Below, one piece after another: positions 20,700 to 33,952 of a DNA stretch of 64,000 bases (the stretch's first letter is position 1; each line of letters begins with the position of its first letter). The stretch covers positions 87,414,278-87,478,277 of the forward strand of contig CM053275.1 of assembly GCA_028583415.1 (NCBI GenBank), written 5' to 3'. A program made the position numbers and the translations under genes. Origin of the DNA: Protea cynaroides. Lineage: Eukaryota > Streptophyta > Magnoliopsida > Proteales > Proteaceae. A model generated the notes under the pieces. The model saw nothing but the letters and a program-made list of their open reading frames with translations. It was not told the origin of the DNA and searched no databases.

Positions 20700-23600
20700 T
20701 TTTGAAAATGATCGGTCCGCACACCGATTCCCAAACATGAAAAATGATTGGCCTAAGGCCAAAGACAGAACTGGGTAGGAGATCAACATGATCCCAACCG
20801 TCGCCTGAAAACATGTAAACATGACACATTTTTGTATTTCTTTTTCTTTCTTTTCTTGTATTTTTCTTAATAAAACAGAAACAATTCTAGGGACCAACCC
20901 TATTGGTTGAGCAAGCCCATGGCCTAGGCGAGGCCCACCCCAGTCAACATGGAATTTGGAAATCCCAACAAGAATAGGCTCATTGGAGTCACCCTAAAGT
21001 TTCACACCACTGGGTGAGGGGACTCGCACATTCAAATCATTACAAACATGAACGGGGTATAACATTGAATCAACCCAAGCATAACAAGATGGATCAACCT
21101 AAGCATATAAACATGGGCAGCAAGCAAGAGGTGAAAAAAATGGTTACAGCAGGTTACAATCAGCATTGAAATGGTTTGCATACAAATAAGACCAAAATCG
21201 ATCTCTAAAAGATGAGGTGAGGTAGACATGACATAATATGAGATGCAAATCATCTAATGGAGAATGAAATGATTATGTATAAAAAAAAAAAAAATGGGAT
21301 GCAATGAGATGAAGTGGGTAAAGTGATGTGCGATACAATCAGGTCATACCCAAACACTTTAAATCCAAGAATATAAAACTGATATAAAACCCAAGCATCG
21401 AAAATTGGGATCAATCCAAGCAGGATGTGAGCCGAGAGATTTTTTACAAGACTTCAGAAATGATGCCATCTCAATCAGTTTTTAAGCCTGAAATATTTTC
21501 CAAGGAAACATGCAATAACCACTGGTTTTCTTGGTCAGCTCAATCCTTCACCCATTACAGCTCTTGCAGACCAATGGGTGGCATTATTTGGGTCTGCCCT
21601 CAATCAACAAGATGGAAGTAAATCCATGGAATTCCTCTCTCTAATTTCCTTCCGTATGTCTATAATCAATTCATCACCAAACAAGCCTGTCCCAGTATGA
21701 AAAAAAATTACATAAACAACTCAATACGGGAGCAATAACAAATCATCTCAAAGCACATCTTCAAATGCATTAGGATGCAAATTAGTGTCACCATTCAATC
21801 CATCATAAAAGCTCAATAAAAAAAAATTAAAAGAACCAGAGCCACATCCACACTCATTAAATGATCACTCATGATAAGCAAATAGAGATAACCACATCTA
21901 AACCGAAATGTGGAACAAATAAGAGAATATGAAACTCACCTCAAAATATTTTTTCCTTTGAATGGGTCATGGAAAAATTCACATGAATCCTTCGCTCCAA
22001 GGTTTATCAATGTTCCAATTCTAGCCTAAGCTAGTTCTAGCTTAAATCTAGATTTGATCTTTAAGGGAAAGATAACAACTCGAATCAGATTTTACATCAC
22101 AAGGAACAGCTAAAACAAAATTGTACTTGACATTAAAATGAAGACAAAAAAAACAGAATTTGTATAAAGAGATGAACCATCCCAACCAACCTAGGTTTGC
22201 TACAAAAGAAAACAAAACAAAGACAAATCAAATGAAACAACATGGACCTGATTCTGACTCTCATACAAAAAAGAAAAGCAAAACAAAAATGGATGCGGTA
22301 TTAAAAGAAGTCAAACAAAACAAAACCCACAGGGATGAACTTGAAAGAGAGACAACACAGTCCTAAGAAAATTCTGAATATGAAACAATCCTAAAAGAAA
22401 AAAAATCACCAAGACACCACACTCACAAAAATACATATAGTAAAATAAGAGAAAAGGATCCCCTGCAGCACGCTAGTAGTGTTACCATAAGTATAAAAAA
22501 AATCCTAAATCATTGTCACAACTCAACGAGAAGTCCATCAAACACACATTAGAAAGCCAAGCACATTGGAAATTCATTAGCATTGGCTTAATCCCAACCC
22601 AGGCCTATGAAGGACAAGGCGAAAGCAAAACCCAACCTAATTGCCTAATGTGGAAAACCAAACTCAACCGTTTCAAAGTACAAGGAGGAGGATGAAACCT
22701 CGACCAAATCTACTAGCCAAAACCAGCATTCGACCTTACGCTAACATGTCGTCATAAAATCAGGATTTAGAAGAGAGAAGAAAAGGAAATGACAACCAAA
22801 AAGCCTACCCAGCAAATACCCCACTTTGTAAACGAACAAAACACCATTCCTTTGATTGAATATTAACATTGAGTTGCCAAGGAAGAACAAAACAAAAACC
22901 ACGTACGACACAGAAAACAGAATGCAACAAAGGGAAAGTTACAGGGGAACTATAGGGAGAATCCATACATGAAATTGGCAGAAATTTGCAGGGAATCATA
23001 GAGGTTTACAAGAGATATGCAAGGAGATCCTAAGAAATTTTTGCAACCGTAAGAAAATTATCATACGAAACATAAGGACATTCTATAAAGATGGCAGAAA
23101 AACACATGTATACATAAAATAAGATGAGGAAAGAAAATAAAACTTACCTTGACAATCGCTGGTAAAAGCCTATCGAAAGAAAAAGAAGAGAATCCTTGAA
23201 CCTTCTACAACAAATGTTTCTTTTGCATCTGCAACTGCAGATCTTCCTTGCTAGTTTCCCTCTTCGTAGATAGCAGCCACGGTCCTCCTTCCCTCTGGTT
23301 TCACGCACAAATAGCCGCAACTCTCTCTCTAGCCGTCTCAAACAATAACAGTCACCGCCACCTCCATAGGCCGCCATTGCTTCTTCATGGAACTCAACAG
23401 CGGGAGTAAAGCCCCTCTAGATTTTTCCTCTAGGTTTCTGATTTCTCCCCAAGACGAAATCAGAAAACCCCCCACTCTTCTCTCTTTTTTTTTTCTATCT
23501 CACTCTTCTCTTTGTTACGGCTCCCTTCCAGGAGCCGTGGCCATCTGTCTCCCCCCTTTGCTGCCGCCTCCCTTTCTTTTCTTCCCCCACATGACACGAA

Positions 23601-24345
23601 CCTCCATCTCTCCCTTTGCTGCCGCCTCCTTCTCCCCTTTTTTCTGGCCATGGCTTTCTGCTGCCTTAACTCTCTCCTCAATTCCGCCCCCCTCTCTGGT
23701 TTCTCTCCTTGTTCGAAATCCCCTTTGAGCTCTCCCCTCTTTTTTCGACTTCCTTCCCGCAACAGTCCCTCTTCTTCTCGGCCTTTTTTTTTTTTTTTTT
23801 CTGGTTTTCACGCCCCCAATGGCTGCCGCCTCCTTCTTTCTTCTTGTCTAGTTTTTTTTTCTTTTTTTTCTAACCCTTAATCCAAGGGCCAGGATTCTTC
23901 TCACTTGATTTCCTTTTAACCCAACATATGTGATAGAAAAAGGATTTCTACACCGTTGATCCTAAGCCCAATCCCAAGTCCATTAACCTATACCTTATTA
24001 ACACCTAATTTAAATCCACAGCCCAAACCCATTGACTCAAATAACTAAAAGAAATTTAAAAAAAAAACTCTATCATAAGGCCCAATAACAACAAATGCCT
24101 AAAACAAAACAACAAAAAGAAAACAAAACTAAAACCCAACTAACACCTAAACTAAAACCATTTAAATAACAAAATTAAAACCCACTACCACAAAACCTAA
24201 GTTATAGGCCCAAGCCCGATTCTCTTAACAATTTTTTTCATTTTTTCATTTCATAATAACCTAAAATGGTAGAGACATTCTAACATGACCAAAAGATGAC
24301 AAAAAATGCCCTTTATGAGAAATAGGTCAAAATGGGGGTCTTACA

Positions 24346-24959
24346 ATAACCTGAACCCAGCCCGGACCGAGCCTTAATGGACAGGTTTTGGTCTGAGCTT
24401 GTAAAGTCCGACACTGTTTCAGCCCAAACCGAAACCAAATCAGACCGGTCCATTAAGAAGCCCGAATTAGCCCAAACTGATAAAATCCAACCCGAACACC
24501 GGTAAGGTCCGTTCGGGCCTAATTTCTTAATTTTAATGATTTTAAATTTTAATAGATTGTGTTACACTATTAGAGTTCACTTCATGATCTAGAAGAGAAT
24601 CTATAGTTGAAAATATTATGTTAATTATTATAGTTTATTAAATTACATACATATGAAAGGAATAATGTTAATTTTATAGATAGAAATAATAAAATAGGCT
24701 ATATAGTTTACATATAAAAGGGGCCCGATAAGCCCGATAAACTCGATCCGGACCGAACCAACCCGAAATCACCTCAATAAATCCAACCCGATATCAAACC
24801 GACACCGGACCAACCCGTTAGTTATTGTGTCTAGCGCAGCCCACCCCAGCCCGAACTCTTAATGGACATGTTTTGGGCTGGGCTTATAAAACCCGACACC
24901 GATTCAGCCCGGACCGAAACTGGCCCAGACCGACCCGTTGACACCCTTACTTCTTATAC
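24346..24959. mobile_element. hAT-type element, left end missing
   Basis: The right end reads, on the minus strand, TAAGGGTGTCAACGGGTCGG, a typical hAT terminus. Both flanks of the body are made of AGCCCGGACCGA and CCAACCCGA-type words in opposite orientation. The left end is cut where the long LTR begins at 24345, so the LTR may have inserted into it. Confidence 0.55.
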
Positions 24960-26188
24960 TAAGCATAACGTATACTTTTTACTCCCTTCTTTTTCTATTT
25001 TCTTGAAAAACACTCATCCTTCGATTTTTGCAGGTGCTTTTGGAACCCTAATTCCTGCTTAACTCGATAAAGATGACTTAATTCTTACCAAGATCAACTA
25101 CTATTAAGACTTGAGAGATCTGCGGCTACTGGTTTTCCTCTTCCATTAAGGTTTGGATCATATAGAATCTTGGATCTATCGTCTTTTTTTTATTTTTTTA
25201 TTATCGTTTGATAAGATTTCTCGTATGATCCCAATCAAAAGTCATCTCATTTCTATTTCTCGTCTGTGAGCCATTTTTGCATTCCATCGTCTTCAACTGG
25301 CTTTTTTTTATTCTTTTTTTTTTCTTGGTAAGTAGATGATTTATTAAACCCAAACGAAAAGAGAGTACAAACAACCCACCATTAGGGGGAAAGACCCCTA
25401 AAGGAGGAGCAGGAATGCCGATGCTTTTTTAATCCTTTCCGTCCTAAATTCCTTATAAACTCTGTTTTTAACCTCTTCATTTTCGGTCGCAAGCAGTAAT
25501 CGAGCTTGAGCTCTGCTACTAGTTCAGATCTCCATCTTGCGATATCAACAATGGGAGGTTGTCTTCCCATACCAAGGAAGATTACAAACCTTTTAAAAAT
25601 GGCATATGATTGAAAATTTGAACTCTGCTCAAGGGTTGAATTATCTACATAAAAATTCACTTTAACATCATTAAAAATTAGGGCCATTTGTCTTTTCCTG
25701 AAATTTTATGGGACAATTGTCTTTTGCATATAGTACAGGGAAGACAACTGTCTTTTTCCCTTCTTTTTTTTTTTACGGTGGGGGAAGGACTTATACCATA
25801 ACTTCCCGTGTCGTGGTGATGGCACCTGCTATAGCGTCAACTAAATTCAAAATCCCGTTGTTATCCTAGACCTATAGCGTCAACTAAATTCAAAATCCCG
25901 TTGTTATCCTAAACCTGTTTGCACTTCTACAAAAGGTTTTTTTCTAGTTGTAGTACATGTTGTAACAAGGTCTTTTCACCATCAAATTTGCACAGCCGCT
26001 AAATGAAATACCAAAACTGCCCTTTGTATATTAGGGTTTCCATGATGACTCATGAATGTGCATTAAAGAAAATTGTTTACAACATGTTGTAACAACCCTC
26101 TTGTTACATTAGACGAACCCTTCACAAAATGGGATCAGCTAATTAAAGATGTAAACAAATGACAAATTTATCGGACATCCGGGAGACA
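24960..26188. other. Intergenic DNA downstream of the intact pectinesterase
   Basis: Contains a retroposon-like tail on the minus strand ending in A-runs at about 25315-25325, and a 43-bp tandem duplication at 25829-25914. The 101-codon frame at 25382-25687 (-) resembles nothing I know and probably belongs to the retroposon. Confidence 0.4.
25829..25914. repeat. Exact tandem duplication of 43 bp
   Basis: Copies at 25829-25871 and 25872-25914 are identical over the first 40 bases, starting CTATAGCGTCAACTAAATTC. Confidence 0.9.
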
Positions 26189-27641
26189 TCAAAGACCTTG
26201 TTTGTATGGCACACCCGTTGAAGGCAACCATGATCCTCCCGAGATGAATTTTGATACAGTGAACCGGGCGGCTTCTCTTGGGTTGGTTATGATGTGATAC
26301 CCACGCCATCTCACTCGCCTTTTGATTGAAGAAGCTGGCCCAAAGTTCCTGTACTCTCCATAATATAATGTATTGAGAGCAAAGTTACCACCCCATGTGG
26401 TCCAACCTTTTGGGTGGACCAACGAGTCAAGATAGGTTTGGAGATAGACGGTTTGAGAGTATTGCTTCCATGGTCGACCCAAGAAGGTCTTGTAGTGCCT
26501 TATAACCGGTTTTAGATCTGAAGCAGCCATGACCGCTGATTTATAGATCGAAATGCCGGTATTTTGGTTCGGGTCAATCCGTCCTTGTGCCGTTATCACA
26601 TTTTCTTGACCGTATATCGGTTTTCTTACTTTAATGATGCAGTTTTGGAAAACTACGGCTGCATTGCCAAAGATGAAATCAATGGTACCAAAGATGTAGC
26701 ATTGTTTGTAGAATTGTCTCTGAGAATGAACGTAAAGAGTATCTTGATATCCTTCAAAGCTGCACCGGTAGTAAGCAGAATGGTCTGAGCCGGTTCGTAA
26801 TGCTACTGCTTGACTTTGTGGACCGGCCGTGTTACGGAACGTGATGCCTCTTGCAATAAATCCTTCTCCCATGGCCCCTAAAAATTGTGACAAAATAAAA
26901 AAAAAATTAAAATTAAATATAATAATCTCACATATTAATTTGTTAGAAAATGTTTCAGAATAATTTAAAAATATATAAATAAAAAAAAAAGGAAACCAAT
27001 CTCCCCAATCCATGACAATTACGATATAGAAATAGTTTCTTAGTTTCAAATGGTCAGAAAAGAGAGAGAATATCATTACAAGACCTACTTTAATTTCAAT
27101 ATGAACAGAGGTTCAGATCTCTACGTCATATATATTATGGCAATATTAAAGGTGGGATTGTAATCAAATTAAATATTTTTAAATCATCATGTGCATTTGA
27201 CCAAATCTACATGATTAAGTCAAACTTTAATCATCAGGAGATTGAAGCAAGATGGGGGTTGAAATTTTTTGGACAAATCTATGTTCAAGTTGGGTAATAT
27301 GCCATATCTATGATATTTTGTCAAATCCTATTCAAGACTTCAAATAAATGCTTGAAAAAATTTCATCTAGACCCCATCAAAGATTGTTAACATCATCTAC
27401 ATCTACAAAAATATAAAAACATCACCTAGGTCCACTTAACTGACGAAAATCACTAAATTTATTGAAATACAATTTTACCCCTCAAATTATAAATTGAAAA
27501 ATTAAAAAATTATGTTCATTTACTAATTTATCCTTCAAATATAACTTATATTTTCAAACCGCTTTCCTCTCCGGCGACGTGAATATTTTTTCGGTAACGT
27601 GAGCTTGGGACAAAATCTTTGCTCTCTCCCTCTCTCTATGT

Positions 27642-27687
<46 letters not shown>

Positions 27688-28805
27688 ATGGAATTCTCTA
27701 AGCATGAGCCATTCCTCCTGTCTGAGATTCTCCGGTGTGTTTCACGGAGTAGAATTCTTGCAGAGGAACCTGCAATGGAAATTGCTGGTGAGGGCACCAT
27801 AACAATGAGCCAGACAATAACGAAGCTGCTAGGAGCATCAAAGAGGGCATCACAGAGCCATGGGATATCAAATTGATTCTAAATCTAGATTTGAATATTG
27901 ATCCGAAACTCGATCTAAAATTGAAGCTGTTGTAATATCGGTCTGAAAATTGAATATAAATCAGATCTACTGAACTGGAAAAAAAAAAGATCCTATCTAC
28001 TAGTGAGAAAACAGAGAAATAACCAAAAGAAAGATGAAGATAGAGAAAGAAAACCAAAGAATCAGAGAGAGAGAGAATACAGAGGAACAAAATCTGGTTT
28101 CTCCTCAGACGAGTGATCACATATCCAAACGCTGAGATAACTCTTTTCAGATCTCTTCAGCGCTAATGAAGCATCGTCGACCGTAGCAGAGGTCAAGAGC
28201 AACCTCAACATCGGCTTGCGATGGGTTGGACTCATCAAATCTCCTTTGTCTACAATGGCAAAGTAAGTGAAAACCTGGTCTTCTGAACCTAGCTGATCGT
28301 CAGATGTCAAATCTTCGTCCATGGCGACTAGTCAGAAACAGAGCAAAAAAAAATTTCTCGCTCTGATCTTCATTTTTTCACTAAGCAAATCATTTTGTAT
28401 AGAAAACCAATTGACAGAGAAGAACAATTTTCTTTGATTTACAGTTTCTCTTCAGGATATCCCTGTTTTCTCTGATTTACAGTTTCTCTTAATCTTTTTG
28501 TGTTCTTGCGAAGTAACAGTTTTCTTCCTCTTCCGCTTCCTCGTTTTTCATGTAATTCCATCCCTGTAGTCGACATTTTCCTTTGAGGTCCCCCGTTTCT
28601 GTTTAAAGTTCAAATCTGATTTTTTGTTCTTTCTTTTGAGTTAGCAGCGGACGTGGTAGCTGTTTCAGTGTCGTTGCTAAGAAAACTCCAAAAAGAGAAA
28701 CAGAAAAAGACCTGAAAGCAACCTCTGGAAAAGGAAGAGATCAGAGCTCGCAAAAGCAAACCCTAACAATAAATTCTCGTAAAGAGCTTAGAGCTTTCAA
28801 GATAC

Positions 28806-28843
<38 letters not shown>

Positions 28844-31346
28844 GAGGAGGAAATTTGGGAGGGTGACAATTGGGAATTGAGACGTTGTCAATCCGTTGTT
28901 TCGCAATCACAGGTTCTCCTGAATGATAGAAGAAGATAGAGAAATGCTCTACTGTGGATTGAAAGAGAAAAAAAAAATCAGCTTCTGATATGCTTTCTCA
29001 GCAACTCATAGAAACTCTACAGAGAAGAGAAGAGGATGGAAAACGACATTGTTCGAGGTAGGGTAACAAATATCAACAGGGTATTATGGTCTTTTCAACA
29101 AGCCAAAAGGGTATTATCGTCTCTGAAATATTTCAATCCACCTGACTTCAACATCTAACGGGAATCAACTGACGGAGTGAACTTCTTTGATTACCATAAC
29201 CAAAGTTTTGGGGTGTAGATGATGTTTTTGTATTCTTGTGGGTATAGATGATATTAACGATCTTTGATGGGGTCTAAATGAAATTTTTTCTAAATGCTTT
29301 TACTAATGTTAATTTATTCAAAGCATTATTATTTTATAATTGACTCTTTTTTTCTTTTTTTCTTTTTGGTAAAAATTTTGTAATTAACTTCACAATAGAA
29401 CTGAAAACCAAATGACCAAACACCACAACTAAATATTATATGTTTGCCCATTTTTTTAGTCACATTCGGAACCTCAACCTTAGCCTTGCAAAAAATGTTA
29501 GGTTTAAAAATTGGATTATTCAAATATCCTTGTTAAATGGGCATTAGATCTGAATACCTTATTAAGAGACATTGACAATTCGCAAGGAAATTATTGTTTT
29601 AAATTCTAACTTCAGCTAGTAAGTCATCAAAATCTAGAAACACTACAGATTAATGTCAACCCAAGTGTGTTTTTCATTCTTCTTTATATAATCGGCCACA
29701 ATAAACTCATCAAGGTGGTCCAAATATTTGCCACATAACAAATATTCAATGTGTTCAAAAATTGTAGATAGGTGGACTTAAGGTCCTGTAATTATATGTA
29801 AAATTGTGACCTTGATAGAGTTTACTAAGTGACAAAATAGAGAAGGGTGCATAATAATGATAAAAGTACTGAAAATGTTTGCCGAAATACATGAGGATGT
29901 ATACAAAGACAAGTAAACTAGAGGCAAATAAAATGTGTATACTACGTACTAAACCATCATAATTGCCACATCATCATTCTATTTGGCAAAATATATAGGC
30001 CTCTTGATAAGCTATTCAAGATCCTTTCAAATGAGTTTTTGAGATGTATTTAGTGTATTTAATGCATCAATTAAAGCTCAGATTAGTTTAATATAAGAGA
30101 TCCTTCATATGAAAGGAACCATTTTGTGGGCCCAAATGGGTCAAAGAAAGCATCTCTTAGAGTGCTGTATCAATGATGAATGCTAATCCAACACGCATCC
30201 AACTTAGTGCCCACTTCTGTAATGCTTGCTGCCAACTTAGTCTCTACGGCAGTGTTGGTAAGTTATGCTTGGTCTCAAACAATTCCTCAGGTATAATGGA
30301 CACGTGGGGATTGGAGACCAGTAAAATCTCACTTTGATATCATGTAAAATTTCTCCAAAATCTCAACTTGTAAATGAAGGATTCTGAAATTAATGTGGGA
30401 CTAAAATCCAGTTTAGAAATCAAAGATGAAATAAAAAAAGATGATACTTACCAAAAGTTGCAGATGTGAAAGTGGTGATGTCTCCCCCCACACCCCTGTT
30501 TCCACTGATAATGGTCTTCCGCATTCCTTCTCCAACGAGCATGATATTGATCATGGTGGGATCGATCTCAATGTTCTCCCAGTACACTCCTCTCTTCACG
30601 TAAATCACAAATCTGTTGTTCCCTCTCCTAATCCTTACTGCCATGTCCAAAGCAGCTTTAATGGTGTGAAAGTTTCCAGATCCATCTTTTGCCACAACAA
30701 GGTTAGCCCTTACAGCCAAACGTCTAGACTGCAAGAGCTTCCGATCACCTTCAGATACCCAACCAGGAAAATCACTGCCGTCATTATCTTCTGCTGGAAC
30801 TTTATTAATGGCTAATGTGTTTCTAATTAAGTTAGACACATTGTTCCACCGTATGGGCAACGTGACATTGCTTATCCCTATGTCAGCGAAACCCTCTCGG
30901 CATGTTTCAAGATTGGTAAGGGCAGTACTCAGCCATGTCTGTGCATCAAAATCAGTAATCCTGCCTGGAATTGAATTGATGGTGCGGTTGAGTTGACATA
31001 CAGTGCTCTCGTAAAGCTGGAGACAAACTGCCCATGCGGCCTTCACCCCCTCTTGGTGGCTGTTGCTGCAACTGGGTGGTCCCAGTGAGATGGTGTGGTT
31101 TTGGCATAGAAGGGTTTGATCCAGAGCCACTTGTATTGCCATCTGTAGGAACTGAGATTTGTCTTTGGGTTTGGAAGATTGAGGGACATGGTGGCTCATG
31201 AAGTAGTTGCAGTCGTCTGGGTAGGGAGTTTGGCTGCACCACCAGTTTATGTCTCCGTATGAAACATTTTGAGCCATAATGGAAGATAGAAAGGAGGAGA
31301 AAGATAGAAGAGAAAGGGAGAGGCTAACGAGTACAGTTGTGGCCAT
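26189..31346 (-). CDS. Pectinesterase/pectinesterase inhibitor, complete, two exons
   Basis: Removes methyl esters from cell-wall pectin. Exon 1 is 30452-31346 and exon 2 is 26189-26877, joined in frame over a GT-AG intron of 3574 bp, giving 527 residues. Start 31346 was chosen because it begins a signal peptide (MATTVLVSLSLSLLSFSS); an upstream ATG at 31514 in the same frame would add 56 non-signal residues and lies beyond the TATA box. Residues 35-185 form the inhibitor (PMEI) domain with Cys 37, 46, 81, 93, 108, 117 and 149. RKLL at 202-205 is the likely subtilase processing site. The catalytic domain follows from about 214. Q321, Q343, D344, D365, R433 and W435 occupy the positions of carrot pectinesterase Q113, Q135, D136, D157, R225 and W227, a constant offset of 208, so the enzyme should be active. 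A Mutator-like element fills over half the intron. Confidence 0.95.
27354..29290. mobile_element. Mutator-like non-autonomous element (copy 2) in the pectinesterase intron
   Basis: The inverted termini begin GAAAAAATTTCATCTAG and GAAAAAATTTCATTTAG and remain similar for about 100 bp. The nine bases TAAATGCTT flank both ends (27345-27353 and 29291-29299), a perfect Mutator-type duplication. The interior has UTR-like CT and GA microsatellites (27648-27686, 28808-28840) and an 86-codon frame at 28062-28322 (-), beginning MDEDLTSDDQLGSEDQ, that may be a captured gene piece. No transposase is seen. Confidence 0.9.
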
Positions 31347-31409
31347 TATTACACCTTCTCGGATGGAAAAATGAAAAGGAGTGTGCCTCGAAGCTCGATC
31401 TCTTCTTGC

Positions 31410-31417
31410 TTTATATA
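31410..31417 (-). promoter_or_regulatory. TATA box of the intact pectinesterase
   Basis: TATATAAA on the minus strand, 64 bases upstream of the start codon. This leaves a short 5' UTR of about 30 bases and supports the start at 31346. Confidence 0.65.
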
Positions 31418-31539
31418 CAGAGTCTGGTTCTGGTTCCTCAGCACTAAATGCATCCTCCACGCCCCCGCATTTTATGGAGTCAGATGAGATGATGGGATCA
31501 TTTGGAGGATTCATATTTATAATCGGACATTGTCACCTG

Positions 31540-32008
31540 TAGGAGTGTCAATGGATCGATTAAGTCGGTTTTGATATGGGTCGATTCGGTTCTTCTATAC
31601 ACTCAAGACCAATTATGTTCTAAGAAAAAAATTTGGGTTTCAGTCAAGTTTTTATTGGGATAGCTTAATTGATTCTTATCTATTCGGTTTTGGTTTTTTA
31701 TATATATTTTTATTAATGGGCTATATGGGGCCGGTTTTGTTCTAATTTTATATATGTAAGTTTAGCTAAAGGTTAACTTAATGGACTCTTAGGTAGCTAG
31801 CTATTGGGTTGGTTTGGTTCTGAATCAATTGGGTTTGGTTTCGATTTTTTGGCACTCTAAAAACACAGTTTAGTTATGATCCAATAGCTGAATAACATTT
31901 GGTTTCTGTTTATGACCCTTCAAAAAACATTCGGTTTCAGTTTGATCCATGCCGAATGAGGCTGGTTTGATTTCAATTTTCGATTTAAACCCAATGCTGA
32001 CACCCTTA
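31540..32008. mobile_element. hAT-type element upstream of the pectinesterase
   Basis: The ends TAGGAGTGTCAATGG and, on the minus strand, TAAGGGTGTCAGCATTGG form inverted hAT-like termini. The interior is rich in GGTTTYGATTT-like words. No clear target duplication remains. It begins about 120 bp upstream of the TATA box. Confidence 0.55.
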
Positions 32009-33950
32009 GACTCATTGAGTGTCTATCTGCCATTACATATTAACATCACAACCGTTTAAAAACCAAAACCATGCATATTGGACACATACCGACACTGGGT
32101 GACAATGTCTACATGTAACCGGATTGGTTACACTGAGAAAACCTAGGGATGATAAAAGTTGGGTCACTGTCCACATGAGGGGGACGGAAAGATCGGAAGA
32201 GAGAGTGGAAGACCAGGGGTACAAAGAAAGGACGGAAAGTAGAACCTTAAGAAGTCTTGATTCTTGAGACAAGACACAAAAGTCTTTATTGCATTTAAAG
32301 TTACGTTATAATATATTATGGATCACAGCAGTGATGAGATATGGTCCCTAACGTGCCTGTAATTTTCTAACAAATCTAGTCGGAGTTTGTGGCACTTGGG
32401 TTGGATCTTGATTTCATTTTATTTTATTTTCTTCCAATTAATTTTGATTAAATTAAGTTTGTGGATAATTAGATTTGCTCCGTTAACTACTTTATTCTTA
32501 ATTAATCAGCTAGCTCCATGTATACTTTTGCATTAATACACATGAATTGAAATATGGATCTCTAAAAATGCATTCCTAAAATAAGATGAGAATGGGTTAA
32601 AGAATGAGTCATTTTCGTTATTGGTTCTGAAATGCAAAACAGACTAAAGAAAACATTATAAAATGAACTATGTTCTTTCACACATTTTTTGCTTTATTTT
32701 TATTTTTTTCCTAGTAAAAACACATTTCATGATTCAAAACCAGTTTTTGTCATCTCAGAATGTATTTAACTCCTACAATGCATTCCAATAATGTATATCA
32801 AACACAATCTTAAAATTAAAAATTCTTCTTGTATTAGGATTCTAAGACCCGATTTGTATTTCAAGAGATTCTTGTTGTTCAATGGTCCATCCATTTCAGG
32901 ACCCATCCCGAATCATTAATTTTCATTAGGATTGAAAACACGACCCTTAAGTGTATTCAAGCACAAGTCAACGCAGTCATGGCTCTTAGATTAATGGTTT
33001 ACCTGTTAATTTATGATTTGGGTTTGAGCAATTTAATGGCTCACATCTGAGCCAATCAGTTTCAGACACCTCTAGCGATATTATTAAATTTCTATTACTC
33101 CCTATCTATTTATTCTATATTTACTCAATCTTCTTCTCTGAATTTCACCTCTCTTTCTCCCCCGCAATTTTAAAATTTTTAAAATACTCTTGATCATCTC
33201 CCCTTCCCTAGCTCCCTAGCCCACCCTCACTTTGGAAATTTAAAATTCTTAAATTTGGTTTTCATACACTCATAATCAAGAGAAAATCTCTTTACTCATG
33301 GGCTCTACTCTGAGAGTAGTGAGTAATGCCAAAAACACTTCAGACAATTGTTGTAAAGGGGAGAAATTAGTTTCTTTCATCTAACTTGAAAAAAAAAAAA
33401 TATCCCTTCATCCAATGGGGAAAAGAATTGAGGGTGATCAGAATTTTCTCTCCCATGCCCCTCATTGTGTTTGAAACTTCTTGAAATAAAGACAGAGAAT
33501 CTCTTCACCATTGGGCAAAGATAAACTTGATTTTAACATTCGTTATTTGGGTAATTACTTCCTATGATTTGATTATGAATTGGTTTTTTTTTTAACTCCT
33601 TTGTGGTTAAGGTTTAAAAGCTAAGTATTAGTCTCATAATGCTCTAAACAAATTACGATTTGAATCGAACTGGAATTGATTGGAATTAGTTAATCATTGA
33701 AATTGAAACCCCGAAGAAGAAAAAATGATTTCCATAGATATGTTTCTCTTTCATTTTACTACATTCTACAACCAAATTCCTTGGTTTTATGAAGGAAAAT
33801 AAAATTTTCATTTTAAAACTATGATTACAAAATTAAATAAAGTTTATGATAGTTATGTAATAATGATTACAAAAATTTATATATCTTTTTTTAAAACTGA
33901 TTTTCCTTCCCTTGGAGTAATCGTTCCATTCTTCAAAAATAAATAAAAAT
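32009..33950. other. Intergenic DNA, no gene recognised
   Basis: AT-rich. A possible Tourist-like fragment lies at about 32560-32815 (paired ATGCATTCC words and TATCAAACACAATCTTAA at one end). No coding signal is supported. Confidence 0.4.
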
Positions 33951-33952
33951 TA

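Larger units (their letters stand above)
19545..24345 (-). mobile_element. Probable 4.8 kb LTR of a Tat/Ogre-like Ty3/gypsy element
   Basis: On the minus strand it starts TGTAAGACCCCCATTTTGACC (at 24345) and ends CCTCACA (at 19545), followed by the primer-binding site. Two copies of a motif common in such LTRs lie inside: GCCTACGTATC followed by AATCAGGYCAAACGTAGTTC, at 20111-20161 and 20302-20345. LTRs of nearly 5 kb are known in Ogre-type elements. The stretch has no cellular gene; its GC-rich part at 23380-23800 gives long overlapping frames that are low-complexity. A composite of two LTRs with lost internal region is the alternative. Confidence 0.55.

Noticed and set aside
20159..20700. 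Possible CRISPR-like array
   Set aside because: The repeats are contiguous without unique spacers and the DNA is plant nuclear.
20362..20778. Three overlapping frames of 110-138 codons
   Set aside because: They arise from the 46-bp minisatellite, which has no stops in any frame.
23387..23880. Overlapping frames of about 100-122 codons on both strands
   Set aside because: They are Ser/Pro/Phe-rich or Arg/Lys/Glu-rich shadows of a CT-rich low-complexity stretch inside the long LTR and match no family.
27599..27876. 67- and 85-codon plus-strand frames
   Set aside because: They begin in a CT microsatellite within the Mutator-like element and have no known relatives.
30420..30451. Extension of pectinesterase exon 1 beyond 30452
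   Set aside because: The reading frame continues into the intron, but a CTTTTG/GTAAGT donor and the fit to exon 2 place the exon end at 30452.
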